A DNA stretch of 64,000 nt from Candidatus Cryosericum terrychapinii (GCF_003570925.1 NZ_QXIS01000006.1:19417-83416), one strand, 5' to 3'. Counted from the first letter of the stretch, positions 34,869-43,700 are shown. Notes: a model not told the origin generated them from the sequence alone. Numbers and translations: made by a program.

Positions 34869-35996
34869 TCAATCCTGCCAGGTCACCGTTGTGCTGTGCG
34901 CTCCTGTCCAGGCGCCCAGATGCTCGAACGCGGCTTCGATCTGTCGCCGAGGGACGACGCCCACGCGCTGGACACGCGTGATGGTGACGTGCATGCTGCT
35001 CGGCGTCTGCTTCACGCGCCAGGTTGCCGCCGCGTGTCCGTGCAGAAGAATGACGGCCTCGATCTGGCCTGCCGGGCGGAACACGGCGCCACGGTCTCCG
35101 CCGTCCAGTACGCGAGACGGATCCTTCCAGGCGAGTAGCATGGCGTCGAACTTGGGCAGGAGCGTGACCGGTGGAACGTCGGGCAGGGGCTTCTGGAGGA
35201 CGTCGACGTCCTCTACCAGGGCCAACAGGGGCGAACTGCGGCCCTCGACCGTCACGGGCGCTAGGAGCCCGCCCGCCCGGGTGGCCGTCTCTCGCACCGT
35301 TGCTATGGGCAGACCTGTCCAGTGCGCGAAGTCAGTGAGGGTCGCCGGGGCAAACGTCCGCAGGTAGCGGAGCAGCAATTCCTCGAGGGACTTGATGCGC
35401 GTGCGTGGACGGAAGTGCAGGTGGGGGAGCCACGTGTCGCGGCGGGCGAAGACGGGTCGCGTGCTCTTGCTGCCGACCATGAGGAGATCTCCCTGGTAGG
35501 CAAGCCCTTTCACGTCTTCGCCCCAGCCCACCCACGGCACGTCCCGAAGTCGTGGAACGGCCGCGTGGAGCGCCGTACGGTCCAGCGGTCCCCCTGCGAG
35601 CGCATGCAGGACGTCCTGCTCGACACGATACCACGCAGCTGTATCCATGTCACACATGCGCAGCATCACCCGCTCGATCGCCAGATGGTACCGTTCGCCG
35701 AATGAACCAACCATGAGGGCGAGGTCCTCGGCTGCCAGCACATGCAGGGTGCCACGGAGACACCACGTCTTGACCAGCGAGCGCTCGCGTGCAAGCGCAT
35801 GGTCGGTCCATGTGTGCGGGGCTGATGGGCAGCGTGCGTGGACGGCAAATGGGACGGAGGCGGCATATTGTGCCTGGACGGCGACCATGGCGCGGACAGC
35901 CGTAAGCGGCTCACCGAACGGCTGCGAGATGCCGCCCCGTGCCAGCGCGAAATCGGTTGCCTGCCGTGCAGTGATGTGCAGTGCTGCGGGCTTCAC
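34869..35996 (-). CDS. AlkZ/YcaQ-like winged-helix DNA glycosylase
   Basis: This 375-residue HTH_42 protein shows the features of AlkZ-like interstrand-crosslink and alkylpurine glycosylases: AVQAQYAAS near residue 38 with the Gln-x-Gln motif that defines the AlkZ rather than the YcaQ (QxD) subgroup, RSLVKTWCLRGTLHVL, a winged-helix repeat (RYLRTFAPATLTDFAHWTGL) and LLPKFDAMLLAWKDPSRVLD. The start is GTG, overlapping the stop of a 24-codon upstream frame. The stop is 1 bp from the convergent PTS gene end. A role in repair of alkylated or crosslinked DNA is inferred from the motif. Confidence 0.82.
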   Translation of the reverse strand: MKPAALHITARQATDFALARGGISQPFGEPLTAVRAMVAVQAQYAASVPFAVHARCPSAPHTWTDHALARERSLVKTWCLRGTLHVLAAEDLALMVGSFGERYHLAIERVMLRMCDMDTAAWYRVEQDVLHALAGGPLDRTALHAAVPRLRDVPWVGWGEDVKGLAYQGDLLMVGSKSTRPVFARRDTWLPHLHFRPRTRIKSLEELLLRYLRTFAPATLTDFAHWTGLPIATVRETATRAGGLLAPVTVEGRSSPLLALVEDVDVLQKPLPDVPPVTLLPKFDAMLLAWKDPSRVLDGGDRGAVFRPAGQIEAVILLHGHAAATWRVKQTPSSMHVTITRVQRVGVVPRRQIEAAFEHLGAWTGAHSTTVTWQD

Positions 35997-36067
35997 GAGA
36001 CCACTAGGAGCCGGACACGGCTCGGCTCACATTTACTGCAGGTGTTCGGCTGCTCTGGATGTGGCAT
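35993..36067 (-). CDS. Possible leader peptide upstream of the AlkZ-like gene
   Basis: A 24-codon frame with a strong ribosome-binding site (CTGGAGGAGAA before the ATG). It begins MPHPEQPNTCSKCEPS, containing a CxxC pair. Its stop codon overlaps the GTG start of the glycosylase gene (GTGA), so translation is probably coupled. A TATACT box lies about 25 nt upstream (36092-36097). The glycosylase start has no ribosome-binding site of its own, which supports the coupling. Confidence 0.4.
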   Translation of the reverse strand: MPHPEQPNTCSKCEPSRVRLLVVS

Positions 36068-36222
36068 TTCTCCTCCAGTCACACGATATCTTGTCAGTAT
36101 ATCCCATCGCGCGGACGGCTGCAAACGACATTACGAATTCTCATGCCATTACCCGGAATAGGCTCTCTAAAGTGGAGCGTGGGTTGCAGAGGAGTGATTC
36201 ATAAGAAACAAGGAGGACGAAT

Positions 36223-36357
36223 ATAGAGGAGCAAAGCAATCCTAGACATAGCAGAAGTGGAACCAGGAAGAGCATACTCGAGAAGCTTGCAACTTGCCCG
36301 GAAAAGTCTAGAATTTACGCGCATTTTGAAGAATCGCTCGTTCCAGGTATTGATTAG
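36223..36357 (+). pseudogene. 44-codon frame with ATA in the start position
   Basis: AAGGAGG (36210-36216) is followed after 6 nt by ATA and then an open frame of 44 codons (IEEQSNPRHSRSGTRKSILE...) ending 17 nt before the universal stress gene. Codon use looks natural and the spacing would be ideal if ATA were ATG. Either ATA is used or a small gene lost its start by one base change. The rest of 36098-36374 holds nothing else recognised. Confidence 0.35.
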
Positions 36358-36374
36358 GTAAGGAGGCAGATAGT

Positions 36375-37178
36375 ATGTTTAAGAAGATCCTCATAGTGGT
36401 TGATAACTCCGAAGTTATGAAGGATGTAGTTGAGTACACTACGACACTGTTCCCTGATGCCTTTTTCTACCTTTTTAGTATTATTAACCTCGGCTCGTTT
36501 TCAGGTTACTATACAAAGGCGGTCTACAAGGAAATGAACCAATTGAGCCAGGAAACGCTTTTGATGCTTGAAGGTCTTCTCGAAAAGAAGTCGATTCAAT
36601 TCACAACAAGGACTGAGGTCGGAGATCCCGTAAGTGAGGTCCTTTCTTTTGTCCGAGACAATGGGGTTGATCTCATTGTCATGGAAACCCATGCAGGAAT
36701 AACTGCCAACAAGATTAAGCTTGGCAAGACGACATTCTCCATGATCATGCACTCCGGTATTCCCGTTTTGCTTCTTGGAGAAGATCTGAAGTCCAACCCT
36801 AGTCCAAGAATTCTGCATCCTACTACTGGGAGTAAATATTCTGAACTTGCAACCCGGATAACAGGCGAAGTTGCTGCCAAATGGAAGAGCACTATTGACG
36901 TCCTTGTATTGAGCGATGATAAAGAGAGCGTCAAGACAAGGGTTCAGGGAATCTTGGCAAATTCGAAAGCAAAGGGGAACTTCAGTTTCGCTGAGCGCGG
37001 GAAAGAAGTCTCTTCAGTTATCTCTCAAGCCTCAAACGCCGATATAATTATCGGAAGCAGAGGTTCTCCAAGAAAGAGTTATAAGTTGAGATTCATATTC
37101 CGTCCTCTTGCGCTTGATCCCCATATCAGACTTGTAGTTGCGTTTCTTCCAAAGCCTTTCCTGTTGGTTTGCGATTGA
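36375..37178 (+). CDS. Tandem universal stress protein (UspA family)
   Basis: This 267-residue protein has two Usp-like halves. The first is clear: MFKKILIVVDNSEVMKDVVE, TEVGDPVSEVLSFVRDNGVD, IVMETHAGIT, and TTFSMIMHSGIPVLLLGE, a variant of the ATP-binding G-x2-G-x9-G loop. The second half (TIDVLVLSDDKESV ... ADIIIGSRGS) is more diverged. AAGGAGG precedes the ATG. The gene is visibly AT-rich compared with its neighbours, as is the transporter gene that follows 23 nt later, suggesting joint acquisition. It may regulate or sense the state of that transporter. Confidence 0.85.
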   Translation: MFKKILIVVDNSEVMKDVVEYTTTLFPDAFFYLFSIINLGSFSGYYTKAVYKEMNQLSQETLLMLEGLLEKKSIQFTTRTEVGDPVSEVLSFVRDNGVDLIVMETHAGITANKIKLGKTTFSMIMHSGIPVLLLGEDLKSNPSPRILHPTTGSKYSELATRITGEVAAKWKSTIDVLVLSDDKESVKTRVQGILANSKAKGNFSFAERGKEVSSVISQASNADIIIGSRGSPRKSYKLRFIFRPLALDPHIRLVVAFLPKPFLLVCD

Positions 37179-37201
37179 TCCAAAGGAGATAACCTATACC
37201 T

Positions 37202-38473
37202 ATGGCTCCTCAAATTATTTCTCTGAGCATATTCGTTGTTGTTTATGCTTTCATCATTTTTAACGTCCTGCCACGCTCAAGCGTTTCGCTGGTGGGAGCC
37301 TTCTTGCTTGTCATACTTGGTGTTCTTGAGCCACGAGAAATTGTTACTCTAGTTAACTGGGACGCAATTGGGCTTATCTTTGGAATGTTTATTCTGGTAA
37401 GAATGTTAACAGATAGCGGTTTCTTTGATTTCCTGAGCGTCAAAGTTCTAAAGCTTACGAAGGGCGTACCCATCAATATATTGATTGCGTTTGCTCTTCT
37501 TACTGGATTGCTTGCAGCATTTATGGATAGCATTACAGTCCTTCTCTTTATGACCGCTTTGTCAATAACAATTGCCAAGAAACTGAAGATGAGTGCAATC
37601 CCATTTGTACTCTCACAGATTACTGCGGCAAATATCGGAGGGAGCGCAACGCTCATGGGAGACCCTCCAAACATTATCCTTGGGACAGGCCTTGGGATTA
37701 CTCTTGTTCAGTTTGTTAAGTACCTTGCGCCAATTTCAATTCTAATTCTAGTGTTGAATACGTTGTACTTTGTTCTCTTCTACAAGAAAATGTTTAAACA
37801 GTCGGAAAATGTTGATACAGATTACTTAAAGAATCTGAACCCCAGGGAGCATGTAAAAGACCTCTATATGATGATAGCGTCGATTGTCAGTTTCCTTGTG
37901 GCAATAGTTTTGCTGATACTGCATGAAAAGATCAACCTGCCAGTAGCATACGCAGGACTCATAGGCGCTTCTCTGGGGCTTGTGCTCAACGGGAAGAAGG
38001 TTGCAAATATCTGGGAGTCTATTGACTGGGAAGTGCTTATGTTCTTCACCACGCTCTTCATAATAATAGGTTCGTTGGAAAAGACCGGCGTTATTGCATC
38101 AATTAGTAAAGGTATCGTAGACGTTTCAAAGGGAAGCAGCCTACTTACGAAAGGAATCCTTCTTTGGATGTCAGGTATACTTTCTGGATTTATCGATAAC
38201 GTTCCCTTTGCAGCATCTATGGTGCCCGTAGTAAAGCTTCTTGCTCCAGCAAGCACAGTATCTTTGTTGAGCATGGGACTGATAGTAAGCTTTGGCACAG
38301 ATGTAGGAGGAAATTTCACGCCAATTGGTGCGTCAGCAAACGTTGTTGGTCTCTCGATATTGTCCAAGGCGGGCGTTGATGTGGAGTGGAAAGAATACTT
38401 GAAGGCGGTTGTACCGATCACGTTCATCAATATTCTTGTAGCTGGTGTTTTGTTCTCCTTGTTCTACAAATAG
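37202..38473 (+). CDS. ArsB/NhaD-type SLC13-like anion permease
   Basis: This 423-residue integral membrane protein has about 11 helices. Family features are LVNWDAIGLIFGMFILVRML, MDSITVLLFMTALSI, the repeated loop TAANIGGSATLMGDPPNIIL (first half), and SGFIDNVPFAASMVPVVKLL with GTDVGGNFTPIGASANVVGL (second half). These fit the citrate/arsenite/sodium-proton antiporter ion-transporter superfamily. The substrate cannot be told. It is AT-rich and forms an operon with the universal stress gene. Confidence 0.86.
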   Translation: MAPQIISLSIFVVVYAFIIFNVLPRSSVSLVGAFLLVILGVLEPREIVTLVNWDAIGLIFGMFILVRMLTDSGFFDFLSVKVLKLTKGVPINILIAFALLTGLLAAFMDSITVLLFMTALSITIAKKLKMSAIPFVLSQITAANIGGSATLMGDPPNIILGTGLGITLVQFVKYLAPISILILVLNTLYFVLFYKKMFKQSENVDTDYLKNLNPREHVKDLYMMIASIVSFLVAIVLLILHEKINLPVAYAGLIGASLGLVLNGKKVANIWESIDWEVLMFFTTLFIIIGSLEKTGVIASISKGIVDVSKGSSLLTKGILLWMSGILSGFIDNVPFAASMVPVVKLLAPASTVSLLSMGLIVSFGTDVGGNFTPIGASANVVGLSILSKAGVDVEWKEYLKAVVPITFINILVAGVLFSLFYK

Positions 38474-38500
38474 AAACGTAGAACCTTTTTCCAATTCTGC

Positions 38501-38524
38501 GTGTCCTGCGCACCGCTCCAGGAC
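38501..38524. terminator. Hairpin between convergent permease and nurA
   Basis: TGTCCTG and CAGGACA form a 7-bp stem with a 10-nt loop, 28 nt past the permease stop and 25 nt past the nurA stop. A bidirectional terminator is likely. Confidence 0.45.
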
Positions 38525-38548
38525 AAATGTCACGAGAGGACCTGGTGG

Positions 38549-39610
38549 TCATGACCCACGTGGAGGAGCCTGTGCCGGTCTTGGTGCCGACGTTTCATCA
38601 GCGGAGAGTGTCCGCATGATGACGCTGCGCAGAAAGCGCTGGTCTCCAAGCCGGTTCTTCAGCGCTGTCTCGAGTGCTCCCACAGGATACAGGTTTTGAG
38701 GCGCCCTGGTGTCGCCCCACAGGTTGCTGGAGTAGTGCACCGCGATGGCGGAGGCGAGGTTGGCCAGGTGTATTGCCTCGGTCAGCCCCATGACGGGGAG
38801 CTCGATGCGAACCAGGTTGGCCATCTGGCTGGCGAAGGGCGTGACTGCTCGAAGGCGCAGGAAGAAGCTCATCTTGCTGCTGCCGCTGCTTTCCGGGTAG
38901 CGGATCTCGAAGATCGGGGTCCGTTCGGCGGTCTTGAGGCCGAGCACCGTCGCGAACTGCTCGCGCTGGAGGTAGGCCTCCTGGACGTTCTTGATGATGC
39001 CTGCCAGTTTGCCGGTCCCGGCGGCCAGACGGTGTTCGTAGGGGATGGGACCGTCTGTTACGACTGCCTGCACGTCCGGACGGTCCACTTCTTTCTGGGC
39101 GACATCGTGTTCCAGCTCCTGCATGAGGTTGTTGAGTTCCTGGCCGAAGTCGCCCGGGTCATGACTTGCCGCGCTGCGAATCTCATATTCGACGTCAAAC
39201 GGACACGACGCGTCGCTCGCCAGCTTGAGCGTCTTCATGTCCGGGTCCGGCGCGTTGGTCACGAAGTAGTGCCGTACGGCTTCATCACACAGCGCCTCGG
39301 TGACGTCGTGGGCGTGAGAGCCACACATCTGCATGCAGCCCGCCGCCACAGAACCGAAAACGCCATAATATGGCGGATTGCCGTCGATGATGCCGTGCAT
39401 GTCGATACGGCGCACACCGTCGACGAACGCGACACGGACCGTGTCGACTTCCGCGAACGCAGCATCGGGCACCCGCACGGCTGCCCAGTGGTCAAGGTCG
39501 CGGCATTCGGTGGTTGGCACCACCTCATAGGAACGTTTCTGATCAGTCAATGCGACCTCCGTGGAACCAGTGTAGACGCTCTGCCAGTAGTCGGGACGGA
39601 TACGCATCAT
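38549..39610 (-). CDS. nurA: NurA-domain nuclease
   Basis: This 353-residue protein has NurA-type motifs: VRVAFVDGVRRIDMHGI near residue 60 with the first metal-binding Asp, VQAVVTDGPIPYEHRLA with the second, GIIKNVQEAYL, and a C-terminal YPVGALETALKNRLGDQRF. NurA is a 5'-3' nuclease that works with HerA in archaeal end resection. Here it overlaps sbcC by 4 nt and so forms an Mre11-Rad50-NurA operon without HerA. The only HerA-like protein in the window lies 24 kb away in the defence cluster. Confidence 0.82.
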   Translation of the reverse strand: MMRIRPDYWQSVYTGSTEVALTDQKRSYEVVPTTECRDLDHWAAVRVPDAAFAEVDTVRVAFVDGVRRIDMHGIIDGNPPYYGVFGSVAAGCMQMCGSHAHDVTEALCDEAVRHYFVTNAPDPDMKTLKLASDASCPFDVEYEIRSAASHDPGDFGQELNNLMQELEHDVAQKEVDRPDVQAVVTDGPIPYEHRLAAGTGKLAGIIKNVQEAYLQREQFATVLGLKTAERTPIFEIRYPESSGSSKMSFFLRLRAVTPFASQMANLVRIELPVMGLTEAIHLANLASAIAVHYSSNLWGDTRAPQNLYPVGALETALKNRLGDQRFLRSVIMRTLSADETSAPRPAQAPPRGS

Positions 39611-42261
39611 GCCATTTCCCGACGCGCGATGTGTGCTGAACCACTCTGATTCGTCACCTCGAGGACTGTTTCAAAGCGCTCCACGAGGTCCGCCCGGTGG
39701 GTAATGATGCCGACGAGTGAGCCGTCTCGGCGCAGGGACTCCAGGACATCGGCGACGCCTTGGACAGTGGTCTCGTCCAGTGTCCCGAAGCCCTCGTCGA
39801 TGAAGAAGCTGTCCAGATCCACGCTCGTCGACAGCAGGTCCTTGACGGCCAGAGCCAGCGCAAGAGAAGCGAGAAAGGTTTCTCCCCCGGACAGGGTTGC
39901 GACGTCGCGCGGCCCAGAGGCGCTGAACGCGTCCTGCACCATCATCTGGTCGCCCTCGTCGAGTAGCAGCTCGAAGCGTTCCTTGCTCAGAATGCGCAGG
40001 TGGTCGTTTGCCGTCACCAGCAGCTGTTCGAGAATGCCGCTGCTGACGAACGCCACCATGCCCTTGCTGCCGAAGTCGCGGGCGACCTGCTGGTAGGTGG
40101 ACAGCAAGCACGTCACCTGTTCCTTGCGCGCAAGGCGGTCGGCTAGGAATGCGCGGCGGGCAAGGAGGTCCTCTTTGCTGCGGCGGGCGGCTGCCAGGCT
40201 CTCCTGTGCGTGGGCGAAGTCCGTGGCGGCAGTCTCACGTGCGGCGCGCGCTGCCTCGAGGTCTGCCTCCGAAGGTAGATCGGGGCCGAGCTCCTGCTCC
40301 AGCATTTCCACCTGTGCAGCAGCAGCAGCGGTGTCATGGTCGTACTGCCTCACCGACGTCTGAAGTGCGGTCAGCTCGCCCTCAGGGAGGACGGCTGCTT
40401 TCATCGACGCGATGGAGTCGAACCCATGCGTACCGGCCTGCGCCAGCAGGTCACTCTGCAGCGTTTCATATTGGACTTCCGCTTGTCTACGCTGCCCCTC
40501 CAGCGTTGCGGCCTTTGTCTGGGACCCGGTCAGTTTCGTGCGGACGTCTTCTTCCTTTCGGCGCTGTTCTTCGAGTTGGAGGGCGATCGTTTTCTGTGCT
40601 GTGTGGATCGTCGTCTCCTGCCCTCGCAGCTGCGTGAGCCGCGCATGGAGAAACGCCACGGGATTGTTGCTGCCCTCGCGGGCGACCGTCGGGTCCATGA
40701 GCAGGCGCAGGGTCAGTTCGTGCGCTTCGTGCCGGTCGTCCTTGTCTTCGGTCGTCAGAGCGGTCAGCTGTCTGGCCAGTTCCTCGAGCCGGGCTCGGTC
40801 CGCTTCGGACTTCTTCTCATGCTCCGTGAGGTCGTCCTGGCAGTGCTCGACATGTTTGCGCGTCTCGTCACGAACTGTCTTGAGGCGAGCAAAGTCCAGG
40901 TGTTCGGCATGCGCGACCAGTTCTTCTACCACATGGCCGCACACCGGGCAGGTGTCACCTGGCCTGAGGCCCTGCTGGACGACGACTGCGGCGTTGTCCG
41001 AGCGTGCTCGTTCGAACGCATCTTCAGTTTGTATTGAAGCGTCGCGTGCCTTGGTGAGCGCTTCCTGGAGCTGAATCCGACGCTCGTTCTGTACCTTCAT
41101 GGTCTCATTCAATTGTGTGATGCTGTGTTCGAGTCTCTTGGCCTTGTCCGTGGCTGCATCAGTCCTGTGCTGGAGTTCCTCCAGTCGGGCGGCAAAGAGC
41201 TGGAGGTCGCTCAGGCGCCCGATCGCAGAAGAGATCTCATCCAGTTTCTCGGCAAATGCGGCCTCGCCAGCGCGCAAGGACGTATCGGCACGGACGGTCT
41301 GCGCAGTCTCGAGAGCCTGCTGTGCGGCTATCACAGCAGCAGATGCCTTGTCGCGCTCGTCCGTCAGCCGTTCCAGTTCAGCAGCCAGACACGCCCAGCT
41401 GGCCAGTGATGGCTGCAGCGATGCGAGAGTGAGGCTAGTGGCAAGGTGCGCGCGGTCGCCGTTGATCTCGTCCGCCCTGGCACGAAGGGCCGCAAGCTGT
41501 CCCTGAAGGTTCGCCAGCTGCCGTGCCTTTGACGCCCGCTGTTCCATCATGGCCAATGTCAGCTCACGTGCTTTGAGCTGTTCCTGGAGCAGCGCGACCT
41601 GATGTCCGGTGTCTGTGACGGCATGGTCCAGGAGACCCATGGCTTCATCGGTGATGGCGTTCTGGTCGATGCCTGCGAGGTCATGGTCCAGGCCGCCCAG
41701 TTCGCCCATCAGCATGCCCGCATGGGCGCCGGCCGCCTTGCCGATGTGCTCGTAGATATCTAGGCTGAGCAGCGAGATGAGGATATCCCTGCGCGCACGG
41801 GGCGTGTCAGGTTTGAGAAAGCGGTCGAACTGACCCTGCGGCAGGACGATGATGCGCGTGAAGACGTCGAAGTTCATGTGCAGCAGCGTCTCTTCGATGT
41901 AGCGGTCGGCGTCCTTCTTCTTCAGGAGCTGGTTGAGCTGGTCGCCGTCCTTGAAGATCTGGACGTCCTCCCTCATGGCTGTTCCCTGCCGGATGATCCT
42001 GTACGTCGCGCCGCCAAGGTCGAACGTGAGGGCGACGTGAAACTGCTTGGCGCCGCGGCTGATGACGTTCTCGCGCTGCCCGTTTTCCGTGCGGATGCGT
42101 GGGATGCGTCCATAGAGAGCATAGCAGATCGCGTCGACGATCGAGGACTTGCCCGAACCAGTTTCTCCTACGATGGCGAATAGCGACAGGTCGCGGAAAT
42201 CCAAGGTGACCGGGTCGCGGTAGGGCATGAAGTTCTCGACTTCAAGCGTCTGTATCCGCAT
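39607..42261 (-). CDS. sbcC: SbcC/Rad50-type ATPase
   Basis: This 884-residue SMC-like protein has the Walker A FAIVGETGSGKSSIVDAICY near residue 32, long coiled coils, a zinc hook at GDTCPVCGHVVEE near 435, the ABC signature VATLSGGETFLASLALALA and Walker B SFFIDEGFGTLDE. With SbcD it forms the nuclease that opens hairpins and trims DNA ends. The ATG lies within the end of sbcD with AGGAGG 6 nt upstream, a 20-nt overlap. It is somewhat shorter than E. coli SbcC because of a shorter coiled coil. Confidence 0.95.
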   Translation of the reverse strand: MRIQTLEVENFMPYRDPVTLDFRDLSLFAIVGETGSGKSSIVDAICYALYGRIPRIRTENGQRENVISRGAKQFHVALTFDLGGATYRIIRQGTAMREDVQIFKDGDQLNQLLKKKDADRYIEETLLHMNFDVFTRIIVLPQGQFDRFLKPDTPRARRDILISLLSLDIYEHIGKAAGAHAGMLMGELGGLDHDLAGIDQNAITDEAMGLLDHAVTDTGHQVALLQEQLKARELTLAMMEQRASKARQLANLQGQLAALRARADEINGDRAHLATSLTLASLQPSLASWACLAAELERLTDERDKASAAVIAAQQALETAQTVRADTSLRAGEAAFAEKLDEISSAIGRLSDLQLFAARLEELQHRTDAATDKAKRLEHSITQLNETMKVQNERRIQLQEALTKARDASIQTEDAFERARSDNAAVVVQQGLRPGDTCPVCGHVVEELVAHAEHLDFARLKTVRDETRKHVEHCQDDLTEHEKKSEADRARLEELARQLTALTTEDKDDRHEAHELTLRLLMDPTVAREGSNNPVAFLHARLTQLRGQETTIHTAQKTIALQLEEQRRKEEDVRTKLTGSQTKAATLEGQRRQAEVQYETLQSDLLAQAGTHGFDSIASMKAAVLPEGELTALQTSVRQYDHDTAAAAAQVEMLEQELGPDLPSEADLEAARAARETAATDFAHAQESLAAARRSKEDLLARRAFLADRLARKEQVTCLLSTYQQVARDFGSKGMVAFVSSGILEQLLVTANDHLRILSKERFELLLDEGDQMMVQDAFSASGPRDVATLSGGETFLASLALALAVKDLLSTSVDLDSFFIDEGFGTLDETTVQGVADVLESLRRDGSLVGIITHRADLVERFETVLEVTNQSGSAHIARREMA

Positions 42262-43393
42262 GGGTCACCTCCTGGAACAATTCACCGACCACCTTCATGA
42301 TGTCCTCGCCGGCATCCCCGTTGTATGCCCGGTACATCGACTGCACGGTTTCGAAACTTGTACTTGCCAGTGCCTCAATAGTCGGACGGGTCGTCGCTGC
42401 AGCTTCGGAACGCAGGAACTCCACCTTGACGACCCACGGGCAGACAGCGCGTATCTCGCCTTGCAGGTTGAACGGGGGGTCGTCGGCGTGGATGCGCGCC
42501 TTCGTGTATCCACGGTCCCTGTACGGCTCCAGGCGGGTGGCCCAGTCGTCGACGGCGCACTCGACATTGTGCAGTTCGATGGCGGATTTCAGCTCACAGA
42601 ACTGCACGGTGAGATTGCCCTTCGTGTCGGCGTCCACAAGGTTGAACCCCTTCGGCGTTCCCTCCTCGCTGAAGTTGACGCGGAAGATACTGCCGGAGTA
42701 TTCCGAGCGTGCGGGCGCGTTCACCAGCTGCTGGTGGCGGTGGACGTGGCCAAGGGCGTTGTACATCGTCGAAGATGGCAGGCTCTGCGCAGGGACGGCA
42801 AAGAACGGACTGACCGACATGGGGCGTTCCGTGTCCGTCAGCTGAGCACCAGCGATCATGAGGTGTGCGGCAAAGATGTTGATGTCCGACGCGTCCATGC
42901 GGCCGGCCAGCCAGCGGATGAAAGTGCTGACGCTGCCGGCGTAGTCGCCGTGAATGTCGTCACCTGCTCCATTCAACTTCATGACCACGCGTTCGTGGGG
43001 GTAGGGGAGCGCCGTCACGACGACCGGTTCGTCGGCGCGGGAACGGAACCCGACTTGATACTGTTCACCAGACGGCTTCTCGAACACCGATGCTGTCCCA
43101 AGGCTCAGCAGGCTCTTGCTGGGGACGAACACCTGTCCGTCGTGGTTGCCGGCCAGGACGACCGAGCGGATGCCCGCGCCGCTGAGCCGGGCAAAGAAGT
43201 CGAAGACGAGTTTCTGACTATTATTGCCGGGCATCGGGTTGTCGAACACGTCACCCGCGACGATCACTACATCCACCTTCTCGGTCTGCGCAGCGGCAAA
43301 CAGCTCATCCAGCAGCTTCCTTGTTTCGTCGAACCTGTCCAGCCCAGCGAGTGTGCTTCCAACATGCCAGTCTGCGGTATGCAATAATCTCAT
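42242..43393 (-). CDS. sbcD: SbcD/Mre11-type nuclease
   Basis: This is about 383 residues from the ATG at 43393. The frame extends to 43531 but that part translates a repeat element (GLDSRMCGND) and is rejected. Phosphodiesterase motifs are LLHTADWHVGS (motif I), VIVAGDVFDNP (II), VVLAGNHDG (III), NIFAAHLMIAG (IV) and YNALGHVHRHQ (V), carrying the two-metal ligands. A TATACT box ends exactly 6 nt before the ATG and no ribosome-binding site is present, so the mRNA is probably leaderless. First gene of sbcD-sbcC-nurA. Confidence 0.94.
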   Translation of the reverse strand: MRLLHTADWHVGSTLAGLDRFDETRKLLDELFAAAQTEKVDVVIVAGDVFDNPMPGNNSQKLVFDFFARLSGAGIRSVVLAGNHDGQVFVPSKSLLSLGTASVFEKPSGEQYQVGFRSRADEPVVVTALPYPHERVVMKLNGAGDDIHGDYAGSVSTFIRWLAGRMDASDINIFAAHLMIAGAQLTDTERPMSVSPFFAVPAQSLPSSTMYNALGHVHRHQQLVNAPARSEYSGSIFRVNFSEEGTPKGFNLVDADTKGNLTVQFCELKSAIELHNVECAVDDWATRLEPYRDRGYTKARIHADDPPFNLQGEIRAVCPWVVKVEFLRSEAAATTRPTIEALASTSFETVQSMYRAYNGDAGEDIMKVVGELFQEVTHADTDA

Positions 43394-43399
43394 ATTGTC

Positions 43400-43405
43400 A
43401 GTATA
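43400..43405 (-). promoter_or_regulatory. Leaderless-type -10 box of sbcD
   Basis: TATACT on the minus strand, followed by 6 nt and the ATG. A -35 match is poor (a TGACAG-like hexamer at 19 nt). The same arrangement is found for the hybrid kinase at 19115-19120. Confidence 0.5.
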
Positions 43406-43426
43406 CTGCCAATTCCGGACTAGTCT

Positions 43427-43454
43427 GTCATTCCCGCACATGCGGGAATCCAGT
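43427..43454. repeat. REP-like inverted-repeat element
   Basis: TGTCATTCCCGCACATGCGGGAATCCAG, written in two parts as TGTCATTCCCGCA and TGCGGGAATCCAG, is the best copy in the window of a palindromic element widespread in many bacterial genomes. It lies in the divergent region between sbcD and the protease gene. The rest of 43394-43700 holds two promoters and no gene. Confidence 0.6.
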
Positions 43455-43608
43455 CCTTTCACCCAGCCCACGCGTAATACGCCGCCGCCAATCCGGCAAT
43501 GCCTGCACCGACGACCGTGACGCCGTACCATGCCATCTCGTTCACTCTTGGACGTATGGTACTAAGCGCGTTTCTCAGCACATGTGCGAACAATCAGAAT
43601 GTCCATTG

Positions 43609-43637
43609 TTGCATCCTGTGACATGTCCCTATCATAT
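43609..43637 (+). promoter_or_regulatory. Promoter of the HtrA-like protease gene
   Basis: TTGCAT (43609-43614), 17 nt, TCATAT (43632-43637), about 63 nt before the ATG at 43701. Confidence 0.4.
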
Positions 43638-43700
43638 GAGCATGCGTGCAGCGGCATCGCTGTGAACTGCCGGGATCGCTGCACGGGCTGGGAGGCCGCC

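Noticed and set aside
43394..43531. 46-residue N-terminal extension of SbcD
   Set aside because: It translates the REP-like element and the promoter; the canonical start MRLLHTADWH is at 43393.
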